64,000 nt of DNA, taken from contig CAADRB010000050.1 of NCBI GenBank assembly GCA_900708905.1, forward strand, positions 626,599 through 690,598, given 5' to 3'. Below are positions 14,401-23,601 of this stretch, one piece after another; position 1 is the stretch's first letter; the number at the start of each line of letters is the position of its first letter. The notes under the pieces were generated by a model, which made no database searches, was not told the origin of the DNA, and saw nothing but the letters and a program-made list of their open reading frames with translations. The DNA comes from Hymenolepis diminuta (taxonomy: Eukaryota > Platyhelminthes > Cestoda > Cyclophyllidea > Hymenolepididae). A program made the translations under genes and the position numbers.

Positions 14401-17400
14401 TATGCTCACTTAACTTTTGCGTGTCTTGTCTCCATAAAATTCAGTCACTCTCATAATCAATTAGGCTGCTATATCTAATCAAATTTAGTATTACAGTATG
14501 GTAAACGAACGATTACTGATTTCTGTAGAAAACTTAATGGGCAGAATCATCAGTTAAGGAGTCATCAAGCCTCTACTAACATATTCCAAGTAAGAAAGAA
14601 AGAAGACACAGAGGAGCTCACCCACATAGACATTATGATATTAGGGCTCTTAGTTTCTGATCACTCGATAACTCCGTTTGAAATACAGCGACATAAGTAT
14701 GATCGACTTCCCCCTGCCGTCAAATGTATCTCATTCGTCTATTCAAACATTTGTACTTGTCAAAATAATCACGCGAAATCTAGTAAAAAGGTACTCTCCA
14801 TGGGATCTTCCGGGTTTTTCATTTGAAGTTCTCAATAGTTCCCATAAATATGTGAATTGATCACGGAGTTGTTCAACTTGCTGAAGCTAGGAGATAGAGA
14901 TAAATCAAAAGGCACCCTAGAAAGGAGTTCAGTTTTGGTCTGTAAATTGCATTTCTGCTCTTCTGCAGGCAACCTTACAAATGGGCGGACACGGTGATCG
15001 AATCTGTCAGTGCTCAGAAATGACACTGACAACAAGAAAAACCATTCCTATGCAAATCGATGGGGAACCTTGTCGACTGGGACCATCGATCATCGATATT
15101 CGATTGAGAAATCAAGCCTACGTTGTACAGAAAACTCGCAGGGTTGATGGCAATTCTCCAGCGCAGTAAGTCATTTCAAATTAGTACGAAACTTAAACAA
15201 AAATATCAAGTGAATTAATTTCCACGCTAAATAATATTTGTTTTAATGTAAATAACGTTATAATTGAGAATAGATTCAATACCAATAGGGATTTATAAAT
15301 ATATAGCAAAGATCAAAGTGCTAGATGACATTATTTACTGTTTATTTTTATTTTTTCCCATTTTAATAGCAAACGTATTTGATTGGAGGAAGAAAACTAT
15401 AAAAAACAACTCCATCCCCCGTGTTTTCTAACCGCTTAAACACAATACCTTTTAATTCCAAAATTTTCTATTTTCACAGTAATCTAAATTCACTTTTTTC
15501 AATCAGAAATGGAAATTTGTCTTTTGTTTGTCGGGAAATTTGGAGAATTAGCGTTTTTTTGGTGTATTAAGTAGGAAAAACCATTTGATTTGACCGCTTT
15601 TTTCTGTGTACGTGAAAACTCCTAACGCCTTTAACATTTATAATTTGATGTAATTTGGGTGTTTTTGATACTGTCTCTTCGTGATATAGATGTAGTTATA
15701 TTTTTTCAGCTTCGGTGTAACAAATACAAGTGGTCGATTGGTGAAAATTTACATAATTTATCCTGATCCAAAGGAAGAATTGCAATCGTTCGATCTTCTT
15801 ATGAAAACCGGTAGAGATATCGTTAACGTGCTACTTATTAGTGCTACAATCAGTAATATGATCGGAATTTTTTTATTTTGTAGCTCAGCATTTTGCTAGC
15901 CTTCGAATAGGAGCTTATTCGGATCTGATCTCAGTTAGGCGACAAATCAAACATTCCCACGGAATACCTAATTCCAATGGGGAATCCGTAAAGCTTCCCA
16001 ATAAGTGGATATTTTTGGATAGTAAGCAATCACAGCTACTTATGTGATTGTTAGTAGAAATAATTAATTATAATAAGCTTTCTTTTCTAGTGACTGCAAT
16101 CAATGGTCAAGTATATGGAATTGACTCATGTTTGGAGCCTGCTCATTTCATCACCGATATCTTGTCAAATGACAGTGAGCTCTTTTTGATTAGTCAAGAT
16201 GGAAAACACGATAGTTTACCTGACACATTTCGATCAAATAGCTCTGAAGGTAAATCGCCTCGGAAATTATTGGCATTTATTTCTAGACATTTCGAGAAAA
16301 TCATCGGAGAGTTCACAACCAATGTGGGAAAATGTTACGCCAATGGAGAAAAAGGAATTTTGTGGTTATCAGCCAAAGAGGTCAATGTTATGCAAATCAC
16401 CGTAAGTTTATTTATTGCATATCGATATAGATATCTATTGCTCATGGCATAATCATAATATGTACTAATTTGACATTAGGGGAAAATAAGTGCGGGGTTC
16501 GAAATCATATTTCCAGTCATGATGTCTGTTGTTCGTAGTAAAGTTAGGTTTAGGATTTGAATAATCTGCATTCATGTAGCAGTGGGTGATCAACGTTCCT
16601 ACCGCTAATTTTGCTCCCTAGAGTATTGAGTTACTAATCGTAAATTTTAGAGTGACTAAATTCCCATATTAGAGGTTTCAGTCTCATTTTACCTAAAGTT
16701 AGAAGATTGAAGAGTAACCGAATACTTCTGTTCAGATAATGGTAATCAAAACGGACTACTTTTAGATATAATAAAATGTGAACAAATACCGACCTAGACT
16801 GAGGTCAGCCACTGTATGGTTAATTAACGATAGAATAAGATGCAAGATTAGCAGAGCATGAGGGATTGAGCAGGAGGGTAACGTCCTGGAACCTCTTTGA
16901 TGGCAAGTCTTTGTAATCAATGTTAACTAACGGTCTTTGCCGTGCTAGATATACGCCGAACGTACAGCATCTGATCTCTGAAGGTTTATTTATCTGTTCC
17001 TACTTCATTATTTTTTCTAGCGTTAGTCAACGTTTCTTATTACTATCCATAGAAAGCAAAACTATTGTTGCTCGTGGGAAAATGTCTAGACTTGGTAAAT
17101 AGTAAATTACCCGAATAGAATCAAGGTTATGGGGATCAATTGGCGCTAGAGATTAAAGTTGGGATATCTGAAAAGTGTAACTTCATTTGAACTCTGGATT
17201 TATCAGATTATCACCTTTTTCCTTAGTTTGCTGAGTCTTGTTGTAGGCTTTCTATTTTCGAATTTGAGTATTCGGTCCCTATGCTCATGTGTACAAGTTT
17301 TTTTCTGTGATGTTCGGAGCTTATGAACTGGTCGATTAAATTGATCGGTTGATTACTCTATTTTCAATAAATTTGTCTCTTAATAGAAATACCTAGTTAT

Positions 17401-19287
17401 TTGATACCAGGTTAAATTTTTTAACATAGCTCAACTTACACTTGACTTATTTGAAGTTAGTCATTAGTACCACCACCTAATGGAGGTGAGAATGTAACAT
17501 AGGAGACCGTTTTTTTTCATTTGAACAAAATCAAGTATCTCAAAATGGTGATAAGCGAACACGTGGTTCTCATCTTCTGGTGTCTAAACCTAAGATAATG
17601 TAAAAGATACAATGACAAGCCGATGATTAAGGTATAAACCTTAAGAAGAAAAATGGAATATTTAGCTTATCAGATTATCAGACATGCTAATCCGCAACAG
17701 GAATTTTGAAATATGATTGTTGATTGCGATTTTTTCCAGATCCACAGTATTCCTTCGTAATGACGTCTATAAAAAAGTCAGTTTCACTGTCCACCTCGGT
17801 ACATCCATATCCTGTCCAAATTTGGACCCCACCTCTGTGGAGAATCTCACTGACATCATTCAAAAACCGAGTCGTCAGGAGGTCGACTTTGAGGGTACAG
17901 ATGATACTGATTATTACATCCCTTCAACCTCTTCGACCTTTCAACAACGAAAATTTTTCCCCGATTGGCGAAAATGGCGACGCTTGCCACCCAAAATTCT
18001 CGTTTCCATGGCGACGTGTAAAAGGGTGAAGGAAGGTAGAATTGGGATAGCGCCAGATCCCGTGCAGTCTTTGAATAGTCTACTTGCGGTAGCTGAACCG
18101 TCTCCGCCGGTTAAAGAGACCGCCATGGCGAAGATATCAGTGACTAGTGATCCGGGATTTTCGCCTAGTATGCACAGAGTGATGAGGAATAATCTACGCA
18201 CTTGTAAGTAATAAGCATATTTTTGATATTCAGACGATAGTTAACGTTAGCTATGTTTTACATTTTTTTCACAAAAGGGCAGAATTTCATATGAGGTTTG
18301 TTAGATTGCTTTTGTCTTTATATTGACTTTGGCGTTTTTTAATTTAACAGTCTTTCAAAGACTTAGATTAGGTAGATTGACATCATTACCTTTAATAACT
18401 TCCAATCTCATTTAGGAAAGCTTATTCGAATACTCACCTTGAATATACAGGTAGTGTCATGGAGCCTCCCAAGTGAAAAGCTCAAATTCCTCCATCCCTT
18501 TACTAGCCAGACTTAACTAGTACGATATTCCGTCCACTGAGTGTGCATCAAATGAGCGGCGAATTTTCCTATTTTCTAGATTATTTCTCCGCATGTCGAG
18601 CAGGTCATATGCGAGATGTTCGAACTGCATTGGATGCTGGAATATCACCACTGATATCCGATCCAACAACCGGTAAAACCGGTCTGCATCATGCGGCAAA
18701 ATTTGGGCGAACCAACATCCTTCATCTTCTTACTCAAAATGGTAGGTATTTGATCCACTCAAATGTAATTATCAGTATAAATGGAGCAATATTTAGCGTG
18801 CATATTTATTTTTCAGCGCCCAAAGAACTATTGGACATGCGAGATTTCGAAAAGTAGATTACACAATCTTGAGCTTTCGTTCATCTTTTGATAAGCTATT
18901 AGTGGTTTTGACAATTTCGCTTTATATTTAGGAAACAAACGGCTCTACACAAAGCGGCAGCAGCCAAACATCGGAGAGCTTGTGAAGTGCTAGTACGAGC
19001 CGGAGCTTGTGCAATTTGTGAAGACGTCAATGGAGATACACCAAGTGCGCTTGCTCTGGCGGCAGGTGATAAGAAACTATCTAATTCACTTCAGAGTATG
19101 ATTATAAATTCACTTTTACTTACAAAAATTCAGTAGGATATATTTTGTTATAGGATTTTTTCTTGTTTTAGAGGAAGAATTGATGCAACTAATCAAGCGA
19201 AGTAATGAGGGGGGGATTTCGGATTGCAGTGCCAAGTTAACATCTTTAAGTAATCTTATGACATCCTCCCTTCCACCAACACCATGA
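4043..19287 (+). CDS. DGKZ: Type IV diacylglycerol kinase (DGK zeta/iota type), 5'-partial, 16 exons
   Basis: The enzyme phosphorylates diacylglycerol to phosphatidic acid and so ends DAG signalling. Exons read: 4043-4217, 5382-5452, 6564-6739, 11955-12010, 12090-12152, 12492-12565, 12643-12748, 14969-15165, 15710-15810, 15884-16021, 16091-16249, 17748-18203, 18580-18741, 18817-18853, 18932-19095, 19172-19287. All junctions are GT-AG with matching phase. They sum to about 750 codons, ending TGA at 19285-19287. Domain order is catalytic core ([20 protein letters not shown]), accessory domain ([22 protein letters not shown]), linker and C-terminal ankyrin repeats. That order is diagnostic of the zeta/iota class (Drosophila rdgA group). 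DGKI is as likely as DGKZ as closest relative. The C1 domains and the start of the catalytic domain must lie 5' of the window, because nothing like them was found in 1-4042. The exon 11/12 splice is the least certain (see findings). A candidate ATTAAA poly(A) signal lies at 19407-19412. Confidence 0.93.
5453..6563 (+). other. DGK intron, nothing recognised
   Basis: A GTGAGT donor and a TTTTTAG acceptor bound this AT-rich intron. The short ORFs inside are not conserved and lack splice context. Confidence 0.7.
6564..15165 (+). CDS. DGKZ: DGK accessory-domain exons
   Basis: Six exons (6564-6739, 11955-12010, 12090-12152, 12492-12565, 12643-12748, 14969-15165) encode the accessory domain that packs against the catalytic core. 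Recognisable blocks are [76 protein letters not shown] and [13 protein letters not shown]. Each aligns from memory with human DGK zeta. The exon at 12090-12152 is the most diverged part. The introns of about 5.2 kb after 6739 and about 2.2 kb after 12748 contain no further exon that fits the family. Confidence 0.93.
6740..11954 (+). other. Large DGK intron with a three-base gap and a poly-G run
   Basis: This intron of about 5.2 kb separates two accessory-domain exons and is phase 1. It contains an NNN gap next to a G-rich run near 11322-11345 and an exon-like 105-nt segment at 11444-11548 (see findings). Nothing else was recognised. Confidence 0.7.
11322..11324. other. Assembly gap (3 N) beside a poly-G run
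   Basis: Three N precede a G-rich run inside a DGK intron. The gap probably marks poor sequence quality at the homopolymer. Confidence 0.95.
12749..14968 (+). other. DGK intron of about 2.2 kb
   Basis: Bounded by GTAAGT and TTCTGCAG. The stretch 13830-14040 vaguely resembles 25750-25930 and may be an old dispersed repeat. No exon was recognised. Confidence 0.6.
15710..18203 (+). CDS. DGKZ: DGK post-accessory and linker exons
   Basis: Exons 15710-15810, 15884-16021, 16091-16249 (or extended to 16401) and 17748-18203 link the accessory domain to the ankyrin repeats. [20 protein letters not shown] matches the conserved 'WCFLD...FYRID' block of DGK zeta. The 456-nt exon encodes a region with no obvious vertebrate counterpart: an acidic [11 protein letters not shown] patch, then a basic aromatic [14 protein letters not shown] patch. 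That pattern could bind membrane or calmodulin, which is inference. The donor of the third exon and acceptor of the fourth each have two candidates, and the choice changes the downstream frame. Confidence 0.8.
16402..17739 (+). other. DGK intron before the linker exon
   Basis: Non-coding in the preferred model. About 17200-17350 carries motifs reminiscent of the dispersed repeat family near 39.1 and 56.1 kb. No exon was found that would reconcile the longer upstream exon (ending 16401) with the open frame of the next exon. Confidence 0.55.
18580..19287 (+). CDS. DGKZ: DGK C-terminal ankyrin-repeat exons and stop
   Basis: Four exons (18580-18741, 18817-18853, 18932-19095, 19172-19287) encode ankyrin repeats. 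Visible pieces are [50 protein letters not shown] and [14 protein letters not shown], matching the repeats that mark type IV DGKs. The reading ends ...MTSSLPPTP and TGA. The PDZ-binding C-terminus (ETAV in human DGK zeta) is not present in this last exon. Introns here are short (75-376 nt), unlike the upstream ones. Confidence 0.92.
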
Positions 19288-19911
19288 CAACCTTCCAATC
19301 ACATTCCATGACGCAATCTTTACACCTCTACCCACCCTTTTGTACAGATTTCAACCCCCAACCTATTTCTAAATGCAATGTTTTTCCCTACTCCCAATCA
19401 GATTTCATTAAAAATTAACGAAAATGACCAATGTACTTTCGAATTTCTAAATCATGACGTGGATTAAATAGCCTCTTTTCCTTTATCTGAAGCTCCATCT
19501 TTCGGTGGTGAGACTATGACGGGGTTACTCGCATTAATTACCGTCACAACAATATCATGTTCCAATAGCGGAAAATCAGTGTACAAGACCGAAGATGGTA
19601 TATTCACTTCAAATTACAGATTAGTGAAGCCTTTTGTAGTTAGACACGGTTACATCAATTGAATAGAATTAAGGAACGTTCTCATAAGTATACAGCAACC
19701 TTTGAAATCGAAATAACTGAGGGTAATCCAGAAATCATCCATCATTTGTCGAATCTGCCCTTATACCTGTGTTTTGAGCTTTTCCTGTTGCTTAGGATTG
19801 CAATGCCTTCTTTCCTTTCTCTTCCAATGTACCACCGATTTTTTCCTTGTTTTATCATAGCTCAATTCCCAATGTTGGGAATGGCCTTGTGGTAGGACCT
19901 CGGAAGTAGTC
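19288..19911. other. Convergent intergenic region between DGK and a minus-strand exon
   Basis: The DGK stop and the stop of the minus-strand exon at 19912 face each other about 0.6 kb apart. ATTAAA at 19407 could serve DGK. No other gene was recognised; the 78-codon plus ORF at 19659-19895 lacks support. Confidence 0.5.
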
Positions 19912-20265
19912 CTAATCCCAAGTAAAGTCGTTTTTATAGTCTGGCCGAGTTAGACTAAAGGTATGCAACTGCCTCTTCCAAATCAGACGAACGAGAGGAA
20001 CAGTGGTGCATTGGACTTTAGAAGGATGGGTAGTAAGCGCGGCATTGGTGGGTATGTTTATATAGGGATTTAGTGTGAGAACGAAGGAATCTAAGTGTGC
20101 GGATTGAGGCATAGTAAGAGTTGGATCTCCAACGCATTGAAAGTCATCCTGAATCGATAGACCGTTTGGTTGCGCCTTAAGCGCATCGGGCGGTAGGAAA
20201 GTCAGCTTAGATTGACGGACAAATGGTCTGAATCGAGACCTGATGACAATGACATTCCCATTGCG
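19912..20265 (-). CDS. Unidentified terminal exon, 117 codons plus stop
   Basis: Read on the minus strand, a pyrimidine-rich acceptor (TTGATTTCTACAG) is followed from 20265 by 117 open codons and a TAG at 19914-19912. A stop lies in the same frame just upstream of the acceptor, as expected for a real exon boundary. The segment is clearly more GC-rich and more protein-like than its surroundings; it starts RNGNVIVIRSRF and ends RPDYKNDFTWD. I do not recognise the family. No upstream exon could be attached. It is either the last exon of a minus-strand gene convergent with DGK, or coding sequence of a mobile element, since the locus sits beside dispersed-repeat fragments. Confidence 0.42.
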   Translation of the reverse strand, partial: RNGNVIVIRSRFRPFVRQSKLTFLPPDALKAQPNGLSIQDDFQCVGDPTLTMPQSAHLDSFVLTLNPYINIPTNAALTTHPSKVQCTTVPLVRLIWKRQLHTFSLTRPDYKNDFTWD

Positions 20266-21714
20266 CTGTAGAAATCAACCCATATTGATGGACTGAATTG
20301 GCTAGGCGTAAGAAGTGTCGTTATCTCGAAAATAAATATTACAAAGGTAGAAAATTTGATTCCAGAAAAATTAATTAATTTGAGGATTTAGGAATCACTA
20401 CACCTTTCTTGCTAATAAGTATTGTAATCAGTTTGTTTAGTGATTGGTGTCTATCTGGAGACTATGGACAAATTTTTCCAAACTAATCGTCCAAAATTAC
20501 AAGTGATTGAGAAACTCATCCACTTTTCCCTCTCTTGATCGCATTCTACCGACGTATTTGATAGCTTTAACCTTTCGATGTGGATTTCGAACTTGTAAAC
20601 TCTGACGTGATGCACTTAAGATTGCTGAAATAACATTTTGCTGTTTTACAATGTAACGTATTAGTAACTGTCCAAAACCCCAGATGACCCCAGGGAGGAC
20701 AAGTCTGGCCTAGTTCACATAAATTTTTATTAATTGCAACTGACTAGGTAGACAACCCGACGCATTTGAGGACGTGGGGGAGGTCAATCATACTCAGGTC
20801 TCCGTATCTAAAAGGAAGTTTATCATGTGGTCCGACACTGACAGCTCGGATACCACACACAATGTAAAAAGCATCAACTGCTTTAAAGAAGCTTTATTTA
20901 CTGCGTCGTTTTAATGAAAATAAAGAGGTTTTAAAAATGTCTCAATTTTCTAATCTAGTATTAACCAAAAAAGATTGAATAATCGGAAGGAGGGGATCAA
21001 TCTAGAAATTGGCTTAATTTATCGAAAGTTCATAGTATACCCTACCTTGAACTACTGAAGTTCCTAAATTCTATATTTATTTTATTTTGGAAACATTCCA
21101 AAAAGAGTTTCCCAATATGTCAGAATAATAATTGGAACTGTAGAGAATGAAGAGCAGTTATTCCTTAGCTTTCTCTTCTTAAAACATTAGATAAAAAGTC
21201 GATGCAGGTAAGAAGTCCAAAAACCTCTTAAAGTTACTATCAGACCACATATCACTCAGAGATAAGATAGTGTAACTCAGACCTCAGAGAGAGAGAGAGA
21301 CCCGCCTGTTAGCTAGATCAGGCCAGATTTAATGATGCAATTTGTAGCCTATTTATACATAATAATTGGGTTTAGCCGGATTGTAGAGTTTGAGGAATTT
21401 TATTTATTTTATTTGCCCATTTTGAACCAGTACCTACTTCGGATATGAAACTGTTAGGATCCCGTTTGTTTTGAAAGGTTGAATTCACCGTCTTCCTTTG
21501 TAACTGATATCTTTGACAGCTTTGGTTGGATGGCCTTTTGTTTGAGATCATTCTCTACTCTCTATTTGAAGATTGTCTGGATTTTTGTTGAAAGGCTGCT
21601 GTTTCTTGAGCGACAACATGATTCGTTGACATAAATGTTGCTTGAATGGACAGTACTGCGTATAATGCCATTCACTACATAACCAACAAGGTGATGATGG
21701 TTTGGAGGGTGAGC
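20266..21714. other. Intergenic or intronic, with a (GA)n repeat
   Basis: A (AG)n run at 21286-21300 sits in a short context (TCAGACCTCAGAGAG...) that recurs at 55824-55851. A minus-strand AATAAA near 21410 could end the ORF at 21715-21987. No exon was recognised. Confidence 0.5.
21286..21300 (+). repeat. (AG)n tract, partner of 55834-55851
   Basis: Simple AG repeat with a short shared 5' context at both loci. Confidence 0.6.
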
Positions 21715-21987
21715 TTATTTGCCAATGAAGGAGTCTAAGATATCAGGACCTAACTGAATTGTAGAGGCATCTTCTCCGTCAATGTCTCTATCAATTTTGT
21801 TTGCTGTTGCTCGGGAAGACCTTGCATTTAATTGAAAATGATGGCCAACTTTGAACTGTTTGGTAAGGTTTTTGATTATTTTGCTGCCATTTTTACTGAT
21901 TGCCGCCCTGAGTCCGCTATGTTGCGTCGCCAAATAAATGTAGTGGACAGTCAAGCGCACTGTTAAAAAATGTACTATATTTGACAT
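21715..21987 (-). CDS. Small single-exon ORF, 90 aa, function unknown
   Basis: An uninterrupted minus-strand ORF runs from ATG at 21987 to TAA. It begins MSNIVHFLTVRLTV and ends IQLGPDILDSFIGK. The middle is basic (KNGSKIIKNLTKQFKVG) and the end acidic. A consensus TATAAAAG lies at 22025-22018, only about 30 nt before the ATG, so a transcript starting at the usual distance would have almost no 5' UTR. I do not recognise the protein. Repeat-like fragments on both sides (21286 and 22585) also occur near each other at 55.8-56.5 kb, so it may be coding sequence carried by a mobile element rather than a host gene. Confidence 0.35.
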   Translation of the reverse strand: MSNIVHFLTVRLTVHYIYLATQHSGLRAAISKNGSKIIKNLTKQFKVGHHFQLNARSSRATANKIDRDIDGEDASTIQLGPDILDSFIGK

Positions 21988-22017
21988 TTTTGCAACGCTG
22001 GGGAAATCACATGACCG

Positions 22018-22025
22018 CTTTTATA
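22018..22025 (-). promoter_or_regulatory. TATA box upstream of the 90-aa ORF
   Basis: The minus strand reads GGATATAAAAGCGG here, a full TATA consensus about 30 nt before the ORF's ATG. The spacing is unusually short for TATA-to-ATG, so either the leader is minimal or the match is chance. Confidence 0.3.
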
Positions 22026-22584
22026 TCCGAGTACTTGAATATATACACTTCAGCTCATTGCAACCTTTTGGACTTGTAATGCATGCTTCTTTGTACCCAA
22101 CATCTTCAGGATACGTGAGAAATTCATTTCTTTTGGAGAACAATTCTCAAAATAATTGGGGACAATTAGATTGATTTTCATGAGCGAAGCTTTGAATTAT
22201 CTTGTAGATTCATAATCGTCCAGTTCACAACCCAACTCTAAGCTGTCTGATGCCAAAAGAAAGCAAACATTGGAAGTTGCACGAGTTTAAATAGGTGGTC
22301 ACACCACTTCTATCTTCATTTTAATAGAGTGTTTAGCCGGTATAAGCTAATATTTACAGCTTTTAAGCCAGCTAAAATTTGATTCACTTTACAATACACT
22401 TCTGGTATCTAGTCAATTCGTGGTGTTCCAGTTTGGAAAACGCCACGGTCTACTGGTAGTTATTAGATCTTTGTTTAGGAAGAAAATTAATCTTTGCACA
22501 ACTAAGAATCTATTAATACATTTGGCGGTGGGTCGTGAGTAGTCGGAGGAGACTGAACCAATAATTGATAGATGTTTTTTCAAT

Positions 22585-22690
22585 GTCCGACATGGCAGAA
22601 TATGATTGGTCAGACAACGGACCGGTCGATGAGTGACAATTGGCCTCGTTGTACTGTCATGGTTATGACGTGGAAGTGGCAGACAACAAA
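22585..22690 (+). repeat. Dispersed repeat fragment, partner of 56415-56515
   Basis: By eye this segment aligns colinearly with 56415-56515 over about 90-100 nt, with small gaps and perhaps 75 per cent identity. Both copies are in plus orientation. This was judged by eye, not computed. Confidence 0.5.
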
Positions 22691-23601
22691 ACGATAATGT
22701 CATTCAGTTCAACAACACTCCCAAAACTCCTCCAGGACGAATCAAACACTACATTTTTAAGCGTTGAATGGCAACTTCCTAACAAAGACCTTAAAAAGCC
22801 TTTTTTTGATACAAATAAGCGACAGCCCAAAGAGAACAACAATGGTACCAATAAGAGGTATATAAATGCACTAGATTAACAATAAAAATGCTTAAACTTA
22901 AGTAAGCATAACATAGGTGGACAATATTAAAGTCGTTCATTTGTGTCCTTCTCGAATCGATAAGAATTCTGTATCCAAAGGGCGTCCTAGAAAATCCCTT
23001 TTACATGTCTCTTAAACTGTGAGACAGATCCCTAAATCACACCCATCTTTGTACCCTTTCTGAATGGACCGCACGGAGACACTCGAGAACTTCACTTTCG
23101 AGGTATAAGGGAAATGACAATTTGGCGGCATGGGATGGTTCGATGTTGAACTATTCCAACTTTTACGGTCAGTAGTTAATACTGGAGGCATCCTAGAAAC
23201 GGTGAAAGGCTATAATTTTGTGCCATTATAAATTAACCCTATTTTGTAGAAAATAAAGATTTTTCAGAGACATTTTGAAACTACATTCAACGGAATTAAA
23301 CAAGTAGAAAAAATGAGTAACGAATTACAATTTAAATGATCAGGTTACATATTACTGTACTACTCAGGTAGTGCAATCAGGAATCCATAATAAATTTCCA
23401 AACAGAACACAACAAATTTTCAACAAATAAAAAGCCATATATTGTAACAAAGGATAGTTCAAAACCGTTTCCTCACAATACAATATAATGTTACGAAACC
23501 AGCAAGAACAATAAAAATAATACGAGATGCATAGAATGAAGACCTGTACGAGGTGGGAAACAAATAAAACTGCTGCGAATACATAAATACATTAAGGTCT
23601 C

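Larger units (their letters stand above)
21988..23601. other. Intergenic, with one dispersed-repeat fragment
   Basis: 22585-22690 aligns with 56415-56515 (shared pieces such as GATTGGTCAG/GATTAGTCAG and GGCCTCGTT/GACCTCGTTA). The plus ORF at 22640-22879 and the minus ORF at 22413-22703 overlap this repeat and are not called as genes. No exon was recognised. Confidence 0.5.

Noticed and set aside
17941..18201. 86-codon minus-strand ORF
   Set aside because: Antisense shadow of the DGK linker exon.
22413..22879. ORFs on both strands around 22.4-22.9 kb
   Set aside because: They overlap a dispersed repeat shared with 56.4 kb and are broken by stops.
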